Below, in pieces: positions 25,979 through 32,774 of a DNA stretch of 64,000 nucleotides (its first letter is position 1; each line of letters begins with the position of its first letter). The notes under the pieces were generated by a model. The model was not told the DNA's origin, did not search any database, and worked only from the letters and a program-made list of their open reading frames with translations. The DNA is from a virus, in the IMG/VR virus record IMGVR_UViG_3300050821_010764, positions 80,801 to 144,800 of that record; one strand, written 5' to 3'. Position numbers and translations under genes: made by a program.

Positions 25979-26296
25979 ATGCCTAACTTTGCCGACCCAC
26001 TAGCGCCCATTGACTACGGTTATGACTTCAATTTCTTTAAGAAATACACCTCTTCAGGTGGGTCATACTCAACTGACGCCAATGTGTTAATCAACATGAA
26101 AGCTCCAACCTATACGGTGACTTTTCAATTAGAATCGGGCGGACCAGTTACTTATTCTTTCAATGGTTTGACTGATCATGGTGATATGACTCTAACTTTG
26201 CCAAGTCAGAACCTTATTTTTGAGAATAGGGTAATTTCTAAGATTTGGTTCAAAGGTTCTGGTGTAGTTCGTATCGAGGCATGGGCAATTAGATAA
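25979..26296 (+). CDS. Small beta-rich virion protein
   Basis: A 105-residue protein after ACAGGAG. The last 60 residues form alternating beta strands (TYTVTFQLESGGPVTYSFNG... VVRIEAWAIR), like small phage tail or capsid proteins. It is followed after 9 bases by the next beta-sandwich protein. No family recognised. Confidence 0.45.
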   Translation: MPNFADPLAPIDYGYDFNFFKKYTSSGGSYSTDANVLINMKAPTYTVTFQLESGGPVTYSFNGLTDHGDMTLTLPSQNLIFENRVISKIWFKGSGVVRIEAWAIR

Positions 26297-26305
26297 GGGG
26301 CAATA

Positions 26306-26662
26306 ATGTCAACAGTATTGTCGCATCAGCCCGGTCAAACGGCAACCATCGTTCAACAAATTCTTAATCTAGATGGTTACAGAGCCGATGGTTATTCTTT
26401 TAGTGGCATTGGTGCACCCATCATAGCTAGAATCATCTATCCCAATTTTATGTTGGCACCTAACTTCCCTCTTATTATGACTAAGTTAGATACCGGCTTG
26501 TATAGTCATTCATTTACATTGCCTAGTGGAGCGGCAGCGGTTGGACTCTACATAGTAGATATTTATTGGTATCATCCTAATACATTAAGTTTGCAACAAG
26601 AGATTGTTCAAATAAATGTAACGGCTCCATTTGGATTATATAGCATTACGGCAGGACCATAA
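26306..26662 (+). CDS. Small beta-sandwich (Ig-like) protein
   Basis: A 118-residue protein after AAGGGG. The pattern of strands (PIIARIIYPNF, FPLIMTKLDTGLYSHSFTLP, GLYIVDIYWYHP) resembles the Ig-like N-terminal domain of phage baseplate proteins such as BppU and the start of the protein at 30063. Its stop overlaps the ATG of the collagen-like fibre (TAATG), so it may be the adaptor of that fibre. Confidence 0.45.
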   Translation: MSTVLSHQPGQTATIVQQILNLDGYRADGYSFSGIGAPIIARIIYPNFMLAPNFPLIMTKLDTGLYSHSFTLPSGAAAVGLYIVDIYWYHPNTLSLQQEIVQINVTAPFGLYSITAGP

Positions 26663-28104
26663 TGGCTCAAATTCTTCCACCACTCAATCTTGTTCCTAAT
26701 GCCCCAGGGACTCCTGTAGAAGGTCCAACCGGACCTCAGGGACCTGCTGGTCCGCCTGGCGCTCAAGGTCCAGCTGGACCTCCTGGTAGTGGGGGAAACG
26801 GTGGTGTCTTTGTCTATCGAGATTCAGAACCATCTCCATCAGGCAATGTGTTTGCTACTTGGGCAGGAGCTTATGCAGCCGCTCATGCTACAAAACAACC
26901 AGCTACAATCATCATCGATCAATCATTACATGCGTGCGCTATTCCAACTAATGCTGGCAATTTTGATCTCAGTATAATCTCTCTAGCAGCGATTAGTATT
27001 GACAATGGATCTACTCTAAACATCAATGATGGTGTAACATGGAATCAAGGAGTGCTAAAAATTAGTAATGGATTACAAGTCGTTACTCTATTTTCTTCTC
27101 CAACCACTGCACTTATAACACCAGTCAATGGTGTAAATATAATTCTTGAAAACGGTGGATCTCTTTTTGTTGGAAATATGGGACGCATTGTTGATACTGA
27201 TGTTAATGATGCCGGAGTTAATCTTTATGTCGGAAATAATTGCCAAGTAAGGGGACTTGGTGCCAATGGACAAGTCTTATGGGCTAATGGTAATGGTGGT
27301 GACATAGAAATCACTATTGTTGGAACAGAGGGCGTTAACATTGGCAATGATACGGTAGGCGGAACGTCTCGTGCTACCTTGAACATCAATGTTGAAAGTC
27401 TTTCTAGTGGAAATGTCAGTAATAATGTATTTCCTGGTTCTGATACTAACAATCCAGCAGTTTGGCCATTTTATACGGGAAATACTCCTAGATATAATTA
27501 TTACCAATCTACACAGAACTCTTTGCCATTTGTAAGCGGTTCAATCGCAGGACCACCAACTAATCCTTTTGTTCAACTTGGAACTATGCGTTATGATTCT
27601 GGACAAACTCAACCATTCTGGTGGAATGGAACTACATGGTCTACGGTCGCATATGAACCCGACTATCTGATGGCAACTTTAGCTGCTCCACAGACTACAG
27701 GTCTTACCACGGGTGGGCACGTCAATTTTGATACTGTTCTAGCTAATCGAACCAACCAAGCAGGATACTCTTCTAATGGCAGGCTCTTCATTAACTATTT
27801 TGCCGGGTTCACTACCACAATTAAAGTTATTGGAAATCCTGGCTACTGTGATGGAACTATTTTTTATCAGTGGTGGGACCTAACTAATAATGTGGGCATC
27901 GGCAATGTGGCAAGTAATCTTGTCAATGGTGGCATTTGTCCTGATGTGGTAGCTATTTTGCCCAACACTTATAGTAATGTCAGTATTTTTCTTGAATTAC
28001 GACTGAGATTCGTTAGCTCAGCTACCACCATTGGCGCAACCGGACCCGCTGGAACCGTAATTCTACCTTGGGTTACGCTTGAAGCCATTGGAACCTTCCA
28101 ATAA
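26662..28104 (+). CDS. Collagen-like fibre with beta-helix
   Basis: A 480-residue protein. Near residues 20-45 it carries a run of Gly-X-Y triplets (GPTGPQ, GPAGPP repeats) that should form a collagen triple helix and trimerise the fibre. Residues about 55-270 form short repeated strands (TLNINDGVTWNQG, GSLFVGNMGRIV) like a right-handed beta-helix. The C-terminal 160 residues form a separate beta domain. Collagen stalks with beta-helix heads are known in phage fibres. It is translationally coupled to the preceding small protein. Confidence 0.6.
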   Translation: MAQILPPLNLVPNAPGTPVEGPTGPQGPAGPPGAQGPAGPPGSGGNGGVFVYRDSEPSPSGNVFATWAGAYAAAHATKQPATIIIDQSLHACAIPTNAGNFDLSIISLAAISIDNGSTLNINDGVTWNQGVLKISNGLQVVTLFSSPTTALITPVNGVNIILENGGSLFVGNMGRIVDTDVNDAGVNLYVGNNCQVRGLGANGQVLWANGNGGDIEITIVGTEGVNIGNDTVGGTSRATLNINVESLSSGNVSNNVFPGSDTNNPAVWPFYTGNTPRYNYYQSTQNSLPFVSGSIAGPPTNPFVQLGTMRYDSGQTQPFWWNGTTWSTVAYEPDYLMATLAAPQTTGLTTGGHVNFDTVLANRTNQAGYSSNGRLFINYFAGFTTTIKVIGNPGYCDGTIFYQWWDLTNNVGIGNVASNLVNGGICPDVVAILPNTYSNVSIFLELRLRFVSSATTIGATGPAGTVILPWVTLEAIGTFQ

Positions 28105-28106
28105 TC

Positions 28107-28115
28107 TGATATAGT
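28107..28115 (+). promoter_or_regulatory. Extended -10 promoter with start at the ATG
   Basis: TG-A-TATAGT ends 7 bases before the A of the HNH gene's ATG, so the predicted first base of the mRNA is the start codon itself. No -35 was identified. Confidence 0.4.
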
Positions 28116-28121
28116 GAGAGC

Positions 28122-28451
28122 ATGAGAAAGAGTAAGCTAATCAAGAACAAATGCGAGATTGAGTCGTGCACCGTCACTGACCCTCAGCTACTAGAATTGC
28201 ATCATATTGTAGAAAGAACCGAAGTCAATACCACTAATAATACTTTTAATTTAGCTATTTTATGTGGTAATTGTCACGCATTAACCCATACAGGAAGATT
28301 GAAGATTATTGGAGTTTATCCATCAACTCAATTACCTAATGGAAGAACCATAATCTACGAATTAGATGGCAAAAGAAATATTGAAGGTATTGATAAGCCC
28401 TATGTTGAGTTTAAGAATAAGTCGTTTAAGTTGTTTGGAGAAAGTAAATGA
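28122..28451 (+). CDS. HNH endonuclease-like protein
   Basis: A 109-residue protein with a classic zinc-HNH core: C11 and C16, the catalytic LHHIV (H27, H28), then NLAILCGNCHALTH with C48, C51, H52 and H56. Such small nucleases nick or cut DNA; free-standing phage forms are homing endonucleases or take part in packaging or host DNA degradation. It is the first gene of an accessory island and overlaps the next ATG (ATGA). It has no proper ribosome binding site, only GTGAG close to the start. No long terminal DNA-binding domain is present. Confidence 0.8.
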   Translation: MRKSKLIKNKCEIESCTVTDPQLLELHHIVERTEVNTTNNTFNLAILCGNCHALTHTGRLKIIGVYPSTQLPNGRTIIYELDGKRNIEGIDKPYVEFKNKSFKLFGESK

Positions 28452-28771
28452 GTAAAAATATTGATAAGTCTTTCCTGCGAGATGTTGGTGGTTCTGTTGA
28501 AAAGATTGATGCCTCTGATCCAAATAATTTAAGTAACAAGGTGCTACAAGAACGAGAAACTCGTAGCAGATTGCTTACACATGCTCGTCAATTGGGGTGT
28601 GAAAGAGAAATGTTATTGCTCTTTGCAAAATATGATAAGTTGTTACGCAATTGTACCAATGAAAAAGAGAGATCGGATATGGCTAAACTAGGAGCCGTAG
28701 ATATGTATAGGCTACTAGGTGGTGGCGGCGAGTTGTACGTTGATGGACAACTTGTTTGTAAAGAAAGCTAA
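28448..28771 (+). CDS. Uncharacterised small protein coupled to HNH
   Basis: A 107-residue, charged helical protein whose ATG overlaps the TGA of the HNH gene; TTTGGAG is its site. A basic central helix (ERETRSRLLTHARQLG) is followed by a Gly-rich turn (LLGGGGELYVDG). No family recognised. Coupling to HNH suggests a joint task or just shared expression. Confidence 0.45.
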   Translation: MSKNIDKSFLRDVGGSVEKIDASDPNNLSNKVLQERETRSRLLTHARQLGCEREMLLLFAKYDKLLRNCTNEKERSDMAKLGAVDMYRLLGGGGELYVDGQLVCKES

Positions 28772-28780
28772 GGAAATACA

Positions 28781-29017
28781 ATGAGTGCTAATGAAAAGTT
28801 TGTTGGTGAAGTGCTATGGTTCGACCCGAAGAGGGGTTTCGGATTTATTGGATGGGAGAAGGATGGAGTCAAGCAAAAAGATTTGTTTGTCCACTTCTCG
28901 GATATCTCTTGTGAAGGATTCAAAACCCTCTACAAGGCTCAAAAGGTGTCCTTCGGTCTTGGCGTTAATGTGCGCGGAGATCCAAAGGCAACCGAAGTCG
29001 AAATCCTGAAGAATTAA
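28781..29017 (+). CDS. Cold-shock domain protein
   Basis: A 78-residue protein after AAGGAA. It contains the cold-shock OB-fold with both RNA-binding motifs: RNP1 KRGFGFIGW (17-25) and RNP2 DLFVHFSDI (34-42). The length is close to that of bacterial CspA proteins, with a slightly longer loop before RNP2. It binds single-stranded RNA or DNA and could melt structured phage messages. It is the last plus-strand gene of the first island half; its stop codon abuts the stop of the convergent gene. Confidence 0.9.
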   Translation: MSANEKFVGEVLWFDPKRGFGFIGWEKDGVKQKDLFVHFSDISCEGFKTLYKAQKVSFGLGVNVRGDPKATEVEILKN

Positions 29018-29410
29018 TTACTTCTTGACGATGAAAATTTGAATGATTTGGATTATTAGTGATAATAGTCCGGTTAAGAATAAGACTTGAATCTTGAAGA
29101 TGTCTCTATTGGTTTCTTCTGATTGTTTAATCAGTTTGTCCATTTTAAGATCGTGTTCTATTTGAGTTTTGCGAATATCAGCAACTGATGCTGTAATTTC
29201 TTTATTCTTTTCGTGTAAAGTTTTCTTAACTTCAATGGCGGTTTCGTTAACTTCCATTTGAGTTTTACGAATATCAGTTAATACTTCAATAATTTCTTCA
29301 TTCTGTTCAACAACAGATGTTTCAATCTCAATAGCTTTTTTATTGACTTCTAGAATTAATTCCAGGTCGTGTTTTTTGATATTTTCGTTGGGATTTATCT
29401 TGTCGACCAT
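29018..29410 (-). CDS. Coiled-coil protein with C-terminal membrane anchor
   Basis: A 130-residue protein after GAGGA on the minus strand. Residues about 15-100 are heptad-rich helix with two copies of a DIRKTQ motif spaced by about 33 residues, indicating an internally repeated coiled coil. The last 23 residues (from VLFLTGLL) form a hydrophobic anchor followed by VKK. The polar part should face the cytoplasm or periplasm. A membrane-tethered sensor, spanin-like or superinfection-exclusion role are all possible; there is no direct evidence for any of them. Confidence 0.6.
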   Translation of the reverse strand: MVDKINPNENIKKHDLELILEVNKKAIEIETSVVEQNEEIIEVLTDIRKTQMEVNETAIEVKKTLHEKNKEITASVADIRKTQIEHDLKMDKLIKQSEETNRDIFKIQVLFLTGLLSLIIQIIQIFIVKK

Positions 29411-29424
29411 GGTTCCTCATCTGG

Positions 29425-29598
29425 TTATTTCTTTTCGTTCTTCTTTTCTTTCCTGACTTTAATTTTGGTGATAACTTTATCACATTTTTCATTTAACTTT
29501 TCATAATCTTCCAATATTTCTGATTCCACATTCTCTGTTTGTGATGGGATACTAGAAATAACCATTTCAATAGCTGTGCTTAATTGTTTACGTTGCAT
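29425..29598 (-). CDS. Small hidden gene, 57 residues, lysine-rich
   Basis: On the minus strand an ATG at 29598 is preceded by AAAGGTG inside the end of the upstream gene. The frame runs 57 codons to TAA at 29425, with a helical Lys/Glu-rich C-terminus (IKVRKEKKNEKK). It fills the only gap between two cotranscribed minus-strand genes with 2-15 base junctions, which supports a real gene. Function unknown. Confidence 0.5.
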   Translation of the reverse strand: MQRKQLSTAIEMVISSIPSQTENVESEILEDYEKLNEKCDKVITKIKVRKEKKNEKK

Positions 29599-29600
29599 GA

Positions 29601-29993
29601 TTACACCTTTGGAGGAAGTGGTTTCGTGTCTAAAACCACAATATCAGCATTTTCTTTGGCGAAATCCTCATCTGATAGATTCAGTTCGTCATAATACTCT
29701 TCTTTAATGCTGAAGGTTGATCTTTCTCTAGTTGGAATGAACGTCTCCCTATCAAAAGGAATATTCATTTTGGTAACTATGGGTGCCATTTGACGCACTG
29801 TAAGTGCGTTTCTTTTGCTAAAAATGGAGCCGGAGGTTTTGGACTTCTCTAACTGTTCCAATGTATAGTCGTAGTGTCTTTTATCCAATAAATTGATAGA
29901 CGAAAGGGCTTTAACTGTCAGATTCAAATCTGCCAGACTAACATTTCGTTTAGAAAAATTGGTAAGCCAAAAGGCAGGTGGTTCTGGTTTCAT
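29601..29993 (-). CDS. Uncharacterised island protein
   Basis: A 130-residue mixed helical protein, first of a three-gene minus-strand operon. It contains SKRN twice (residues 14-17 and 59-62), suggesting an old internal duplication. No catalytic motif is seen. The start ATG has no ribosome binding site and lies two bases from the predicted transcript start, so leaderless translation is likely. Function not recognised. Confidence 0.5.
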   Translation of the reverse strand: MKPEPPAFWLTNFSKRNVSLADLNLTVKALSSINLLDKRHYDYTLEQLEKSKTSGSIFSKRNALTVRQMAPIVTKMNIPFDRETFIPTRERSTFSIKEEYYDELNLSDEDFAKENADIVVLDTKPLPPKV

Positions 29994-30001
29994 GTAAGTA
30001 C

Positions 30002-30009
30002 ACTATAAT
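30002..30009. promoter_or_regulatory. Overlapping divergent -10 boxes
   Basis: The sequence ACTATAAT contains TATAAT on the plus strand (30004-30009) and TATAGT on the minus strand (30007-30002). The plus start near 30016 would give the structural gene at 30063 a 47-base leader with GAGGAG; the minus start near 29995 would make the island gene nearly leaderless. Confidence 0.4.
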
Positions 30010-30062
30010 GTGAGCATATTCATAAATTGCCACTAATAATGTAGTATAGAAAGAGGAGAATC

Positions 30063-30962
30063 ATGACAATTAAAGCGCGAGGCGAATTAATCGATGTCAC
30101 CGATCAGGTTAATTTAACTGTACAATTTAGAGATACCTCAGGGAACCCGGTGGATACCGACTCCTTCCCTACAATTTCTATTATTCAACCAAGCGGCTTG
30201 GTTGCCTTAGCTCCCACCTCGGCAGGAGTAGCTCGCATCGGCGTTGGCAAATACTCTTTCATTTACACAATTCCTATCAATGGTCCTTATGGCGTTTTCA
30301 ATGATGTCTGGGTTGGATTCATCAATGGATATCGAGTAGAAACCAATTTTGAGTTTATTGTTCTCCATACTCAGACTCCAGGCATCAACACAGACGGATA
30401 CGTTCATCTTGGAGATGATCCAGGTTTTGATTACTCCCAAGCCGCCATCAAGAATATCAATAAGCTATTGAAATCTTTGAAAGCCAGATTGAATAGCTCC
30501 GGTAAAGCTAAATCTACTGACGGATACGGCAATGTTATCTATGTCGACTGCGATATTTTCTCTGTCGACATGCTAGTTACCTTTTTAGCAACTGCTTTGT
30601 GGGATTTTAACCAAGTTCCCTTTTTTACTTTCTTCCAGTTCGATGACGATAGTTTCGTAGAACAATTCGGAGAAATTCTGGTCGAAGGCGCCACATTATA
30701 TGCTTTAGCATCTAAAGCATTGATTGAGCGTGGTCGTGAGTTTCAGGTTACTGATAATGGATTGAATTTCAATCCACCAACCGTCAGCGAATTGATGAAC
30801 ACTCAATATAGCACATTACTTTCTCATTATTGGGAGAAGTTAAAGTTCATCAAGGCAAGCTTGCGTCCAGCTCCAAGAGGCTTGGGTGTCTTCAGCATGA
30901 ACTCCGCTATCAACCCGGCTTTTGCTCGATTGAGACATCTTCGTGCAAGACGTCTTATTTAA
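30063..30962 (+). CDS. Virion structural protein with Ig-like N-terminus
   Basis: A 299-residue protein after AGAGGAG. The first 105 residues are a BppU-like beta-sandwich similar to the small protein at 26306. The middle has hydrophobic helices (MLVTFLATALWDFNQVPFF) and the C-terminal part reads ALIERGREF...GLNFNPPTVSEL...RPAPRGLG, a pattern I associate with large-phage virion connector proteins. It is the only structural gene inside the accessory island and overlaps the convergent methyltransferase by 8 bases. Neck or baseplate location is inferred. Confidence 0.5.
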   Translation: MTIKARGELIDVTDQVNLTVQFRDTSGNPVDTDSFPTISIIQPSGLVALAPTSAGVARIGVGKYSFIYTIPINGPYGVFNDVWVGFINGYRVETNFEFIVLHTQTPGINTDGYVHLGDDPGFDYSQAAIKNINKLLKSLKARLNSSGKAKSTDGYGNVIYVDCDIFSVDMLVTFLATALWDFNQVPFFTFFQFDDDSFVEQFGEILVEGATLYALASKALIERGREFQVTDNGLNFNPPTVSELMNTQYSTLLSHYWEKLKFIKASLRPAPRGLGVFSMNSAINPAFARLRHLRARRLI

Positions 30963-31536
30963 TTTTCTCAATCGTTACTTGCGATTGTTTATCTAGTAGT
31001 TTATACTTTCCTTGGAAGACTGACAAGAAAGCATCAATAGCTAGTTTAGGTCTATCCAGTAGTTGTGGGGCTAGGCTCCATTGATAGTCATCAAAGGTCA
31101 TGATGCCGCCCGCCCTTAGCAGTCCCCAAGATAAGACGGCATCTTCCAAGACGGCAGCAGCATTATGAGCGCCATCAATGTAGATAAAATCATAAGCTGT
31201 GGTGGGAAGCTTCCTCAAAATGTCCTGAGAATCTCCGCTCATCTTCTGTACTGCATTAGGTCTACCCAATGCAGCTATGTTATGGTCGAAGTTACTCTCC
31301 ATTAAAGATGGATCTAGTTTCAAACCTTGGGCTTGAAATGACCAATTATCAATACAGTCTATGAAACTAGTAGAATGTGTTAATACATTTTGTAATAACC
31401 AAACCGCCGCTCGCCCCTCAAAGGTTCCTATCTCTAGAAAAGTTAGATTGGGTTGATCAATAAATTTTGCTAGGTTCTTTTTCCACTGTGGAATGTGTTG
31501 CGAGAACCAATCTTGGGAAAACTTAAATTCAGGCAT
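30955..31536 (-). CDS. Class I SAM-dependent methyltransferase
   Basis: A 193-residue protein with Methyltransf_24-type motifs: LEIGTFEG (residues 34-41) for SAM binding, DCIDNW (60-65), YDFIYIDGAH (115-124) and GGIMTFDDY (143-151). Small enzymes of this type usually modify sugars, peptides or small molecules rather than DNA, and no target-recognition domain is present. It overlaps the upstream 2H phosphoesterase gene by one base (TAATG), so the two are coexpressed. The substrate is unknown; a nucleotide, glycan or small-molecule target is possible. Confidence 0.8.
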   Translation of the reverse strand: MPEFKFSQDWFSQHIPQWKKNLAKFIDQPNLTFLEIGTFEGRAAVWLLQNVLTHSTSFIDCIDNWSFQAQGLKLDPSLMESNFDHNIAALGRPNAVQKMSGDSQDILRKLPTTAYDFIYIDGAHNAAAVLEDAVLSWGLLRAGGIMTFDDYQWSLAPQLLDRPKLAIDAFLSVFQGKYKLLDKQSQVTIEKIK

Positions 31537-32150
31537 TATCTATCTATTTTTCTTCGCTCATAAGAAGGGGTCAGATATTCTTGCGGCGGATTGTTAGCTA
31601 GCTTGCAAAACATTTCAGCTTTCTGTAACAACAAAGAATGTTTTTGTCTCTCTGGACCTTTTAACGGAAAGGTAATGAAAATACGATCATCTCCATGATC
31701 TCCGCCCCATAAAACAAGCTCTTGAACAGAAAATTCTACCGGGTCAATCTTGAAATCATCTATTTCATCATCTGCATACGACAGAGTGATATGCGGTTTA
31801 TAGTCTTTGAAAGTTTTAGAGTATTCTATTTTGCAGTCATCGAACTCTTTAGCTAATTTCTCGTGTAGCTCATGTAATTCAGCTGATTTGACTCTAGCAA
31901 CGACGGCACACTTATCCTCACGTTTGGGAAAGCAAGTGACCTCATCAATTTCTGCTATAAAGGGTTTTACTTTGGAAACTACATCGTAAGTAGCTTCAAG
32001 AGCATGAGCTATTTCAGCAATAGGCCAATTTTCTTCAAAATGCAAAATAGTAATGTGCATATCGGACGGGGCAGTGTTTTTACCCGGCGTTTCAATGCCC
32101 GCTAATAAGCGTCCAGTTTCGTGAGGGATTCTAATTCCTAAAAAAGCCAT
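31536..32150 (-). CDS. 2H phosphoesterase (LigT / RNA 2',3'-cyclic phosphodiesterase-like)
   Basis: A 204-residue protein after ATAGGTAA. It has the two HxT motifs that define the 2H fold: MHITILHF (H32, T34) and KPHITLSY (H120, T122), placed about 88 residues apart as usual. Relatives process cyclic phosphates on RNA ends or tRNA, and some phage 2H enzymes (for example Acb1 of T4-like phages) destroy cyclic-nucleotide immune signals. It is coupled to a SAM methyltransferase. Roles in RNA repair or in escape from CBASS-like defence are both plausible. The C-terminal 45 residues are an extra basic extension. Confidence 0.82.
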   Translation of the reverse strand: MAFLGIRIPHETGRLLAGIETPGKNTAPSDMHITILHFEENWPIAEIAHALEATYDVVSKVKPFIAEIDEVTCFPKREDKCAVVARVKSAELHELHEKLAKEFDDCKIEYSKTFKDYKPHITLSYADDEIDDFKIDPVEFSVQELVLWGGDHGDDRIFITFPLKGPERQKHSLLLQKAEMFCKLANNPPQEYLTPSYERRKIDR

Positions 32151-32193
32151 GGTTACCTATGTATCTTATATCCGGGCGTGCCCTTTGTCAAGA

Positions 32194-32202
32194 TGGTAAA
32201 AT
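32194..32202 (+). promoter_or_regulatory. Extended -10 promoter candidate
   Basis: TG-G-TAAAAT sits in the 74-base gap between the divergent 2H phosphoesterase and metalloprotease genes. The predicted start at 32209 leaves a 16-base leader without a ribosome binding site. Confidence 0.35.
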
Positions 32203-32224
32203 ATGACTATTTTCGTATCGTCAT

Positions 32225-32746
32225 ATGGCTTCTAAAAACGATAAACTACCTCTATCCGCAGTTAAGAAACTGCCCTATAAGTCTTTGAATCGTATGATAA
32301 AGAAAATGAGGGAGTATCTTAAACATGATGGCGTGGTCCAAGAAATGTTTAAAGAGTATGGTGTGGATATCGCAGAAATTGACCTGATTCCCATGAAGTT
32401 TGGTAACTTAGATGTCTCTGCCAAAACTGATCATGGAGTTATTACTTTCAATTACAAATTACTAACTGATGGCGACTTTTTCAAGGACTTCTCTTACGGT
32501 GTCCATGAAATGACCCATTGGCTTCAGCAGACTACAGGCGATAAGCCTACGCAAAGTGCTGATGACGGAGAATATCTGGATAATCCATTCGAACAAGAGG
32601 GCTTCCAGAACCAAGTAGAGTATATTGCTAATCAATTTGGCAAAGATGAAGCCGAAAATTATGTGGATGACTTGCTAGATCATCATGATGTCGAAGGCAA
32701 AAAGGAATTTAAAGAAAAGAAAGAGACCTTGATGTCTAAAGTTTGA
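32225..32746 (+). CDS. HExxH metalloprotease-like protein
   Basis: A 173-residue protein with the zinc-protease motif HEMTH (H94, E95, H98) in a hydrophobic helix (GVHEMTHWLQQ) and a conserved-looking FEQEGFQNQVEYI helix about 28 residues later that could give the third ligand. The layout fits small gluzincins found in many phages. The N-terminus is basic, and the C-terminus is acidic then lysine-rich. No signal peptide is seen. The substrate is unknown; a virion assembly or a host protein are candidates. There is no ribosome binding site before the ATG. Confidence 0.6.
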   Translation: MASKNDKLPLSAVKKLPYKSLNRMIKKMREYLKHDGVVQEMFKEYGVDIAEIDLIPMKFGNLDVSAKTDHGVITFNYKLLTDGDFFKDFSYGVHEMTHWLQQTTGDKPTQSADDGEYLDNPFEQEGFQNQVEYIANQFGKDEAENYVDDLLDHHDVEGKKEFKEKKETLMSKV

Positions 32747-32762
32747 GTAGAAGCTAATAAAC

Positions 32763-32768
32763 TAGAAT
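32763..32768 (+). promoter_or_regulatory. -10 box with start at the ATG of 32775
   Basis: TAGAAT ends 7 bases before the ATG, so the predicted mRNA would begin with the start codon. No ribosome binding site is present. The alternative is readthrough from the preceding gene. Confidence 0.3.
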
Positions 32769-32774
32769 AATAGT

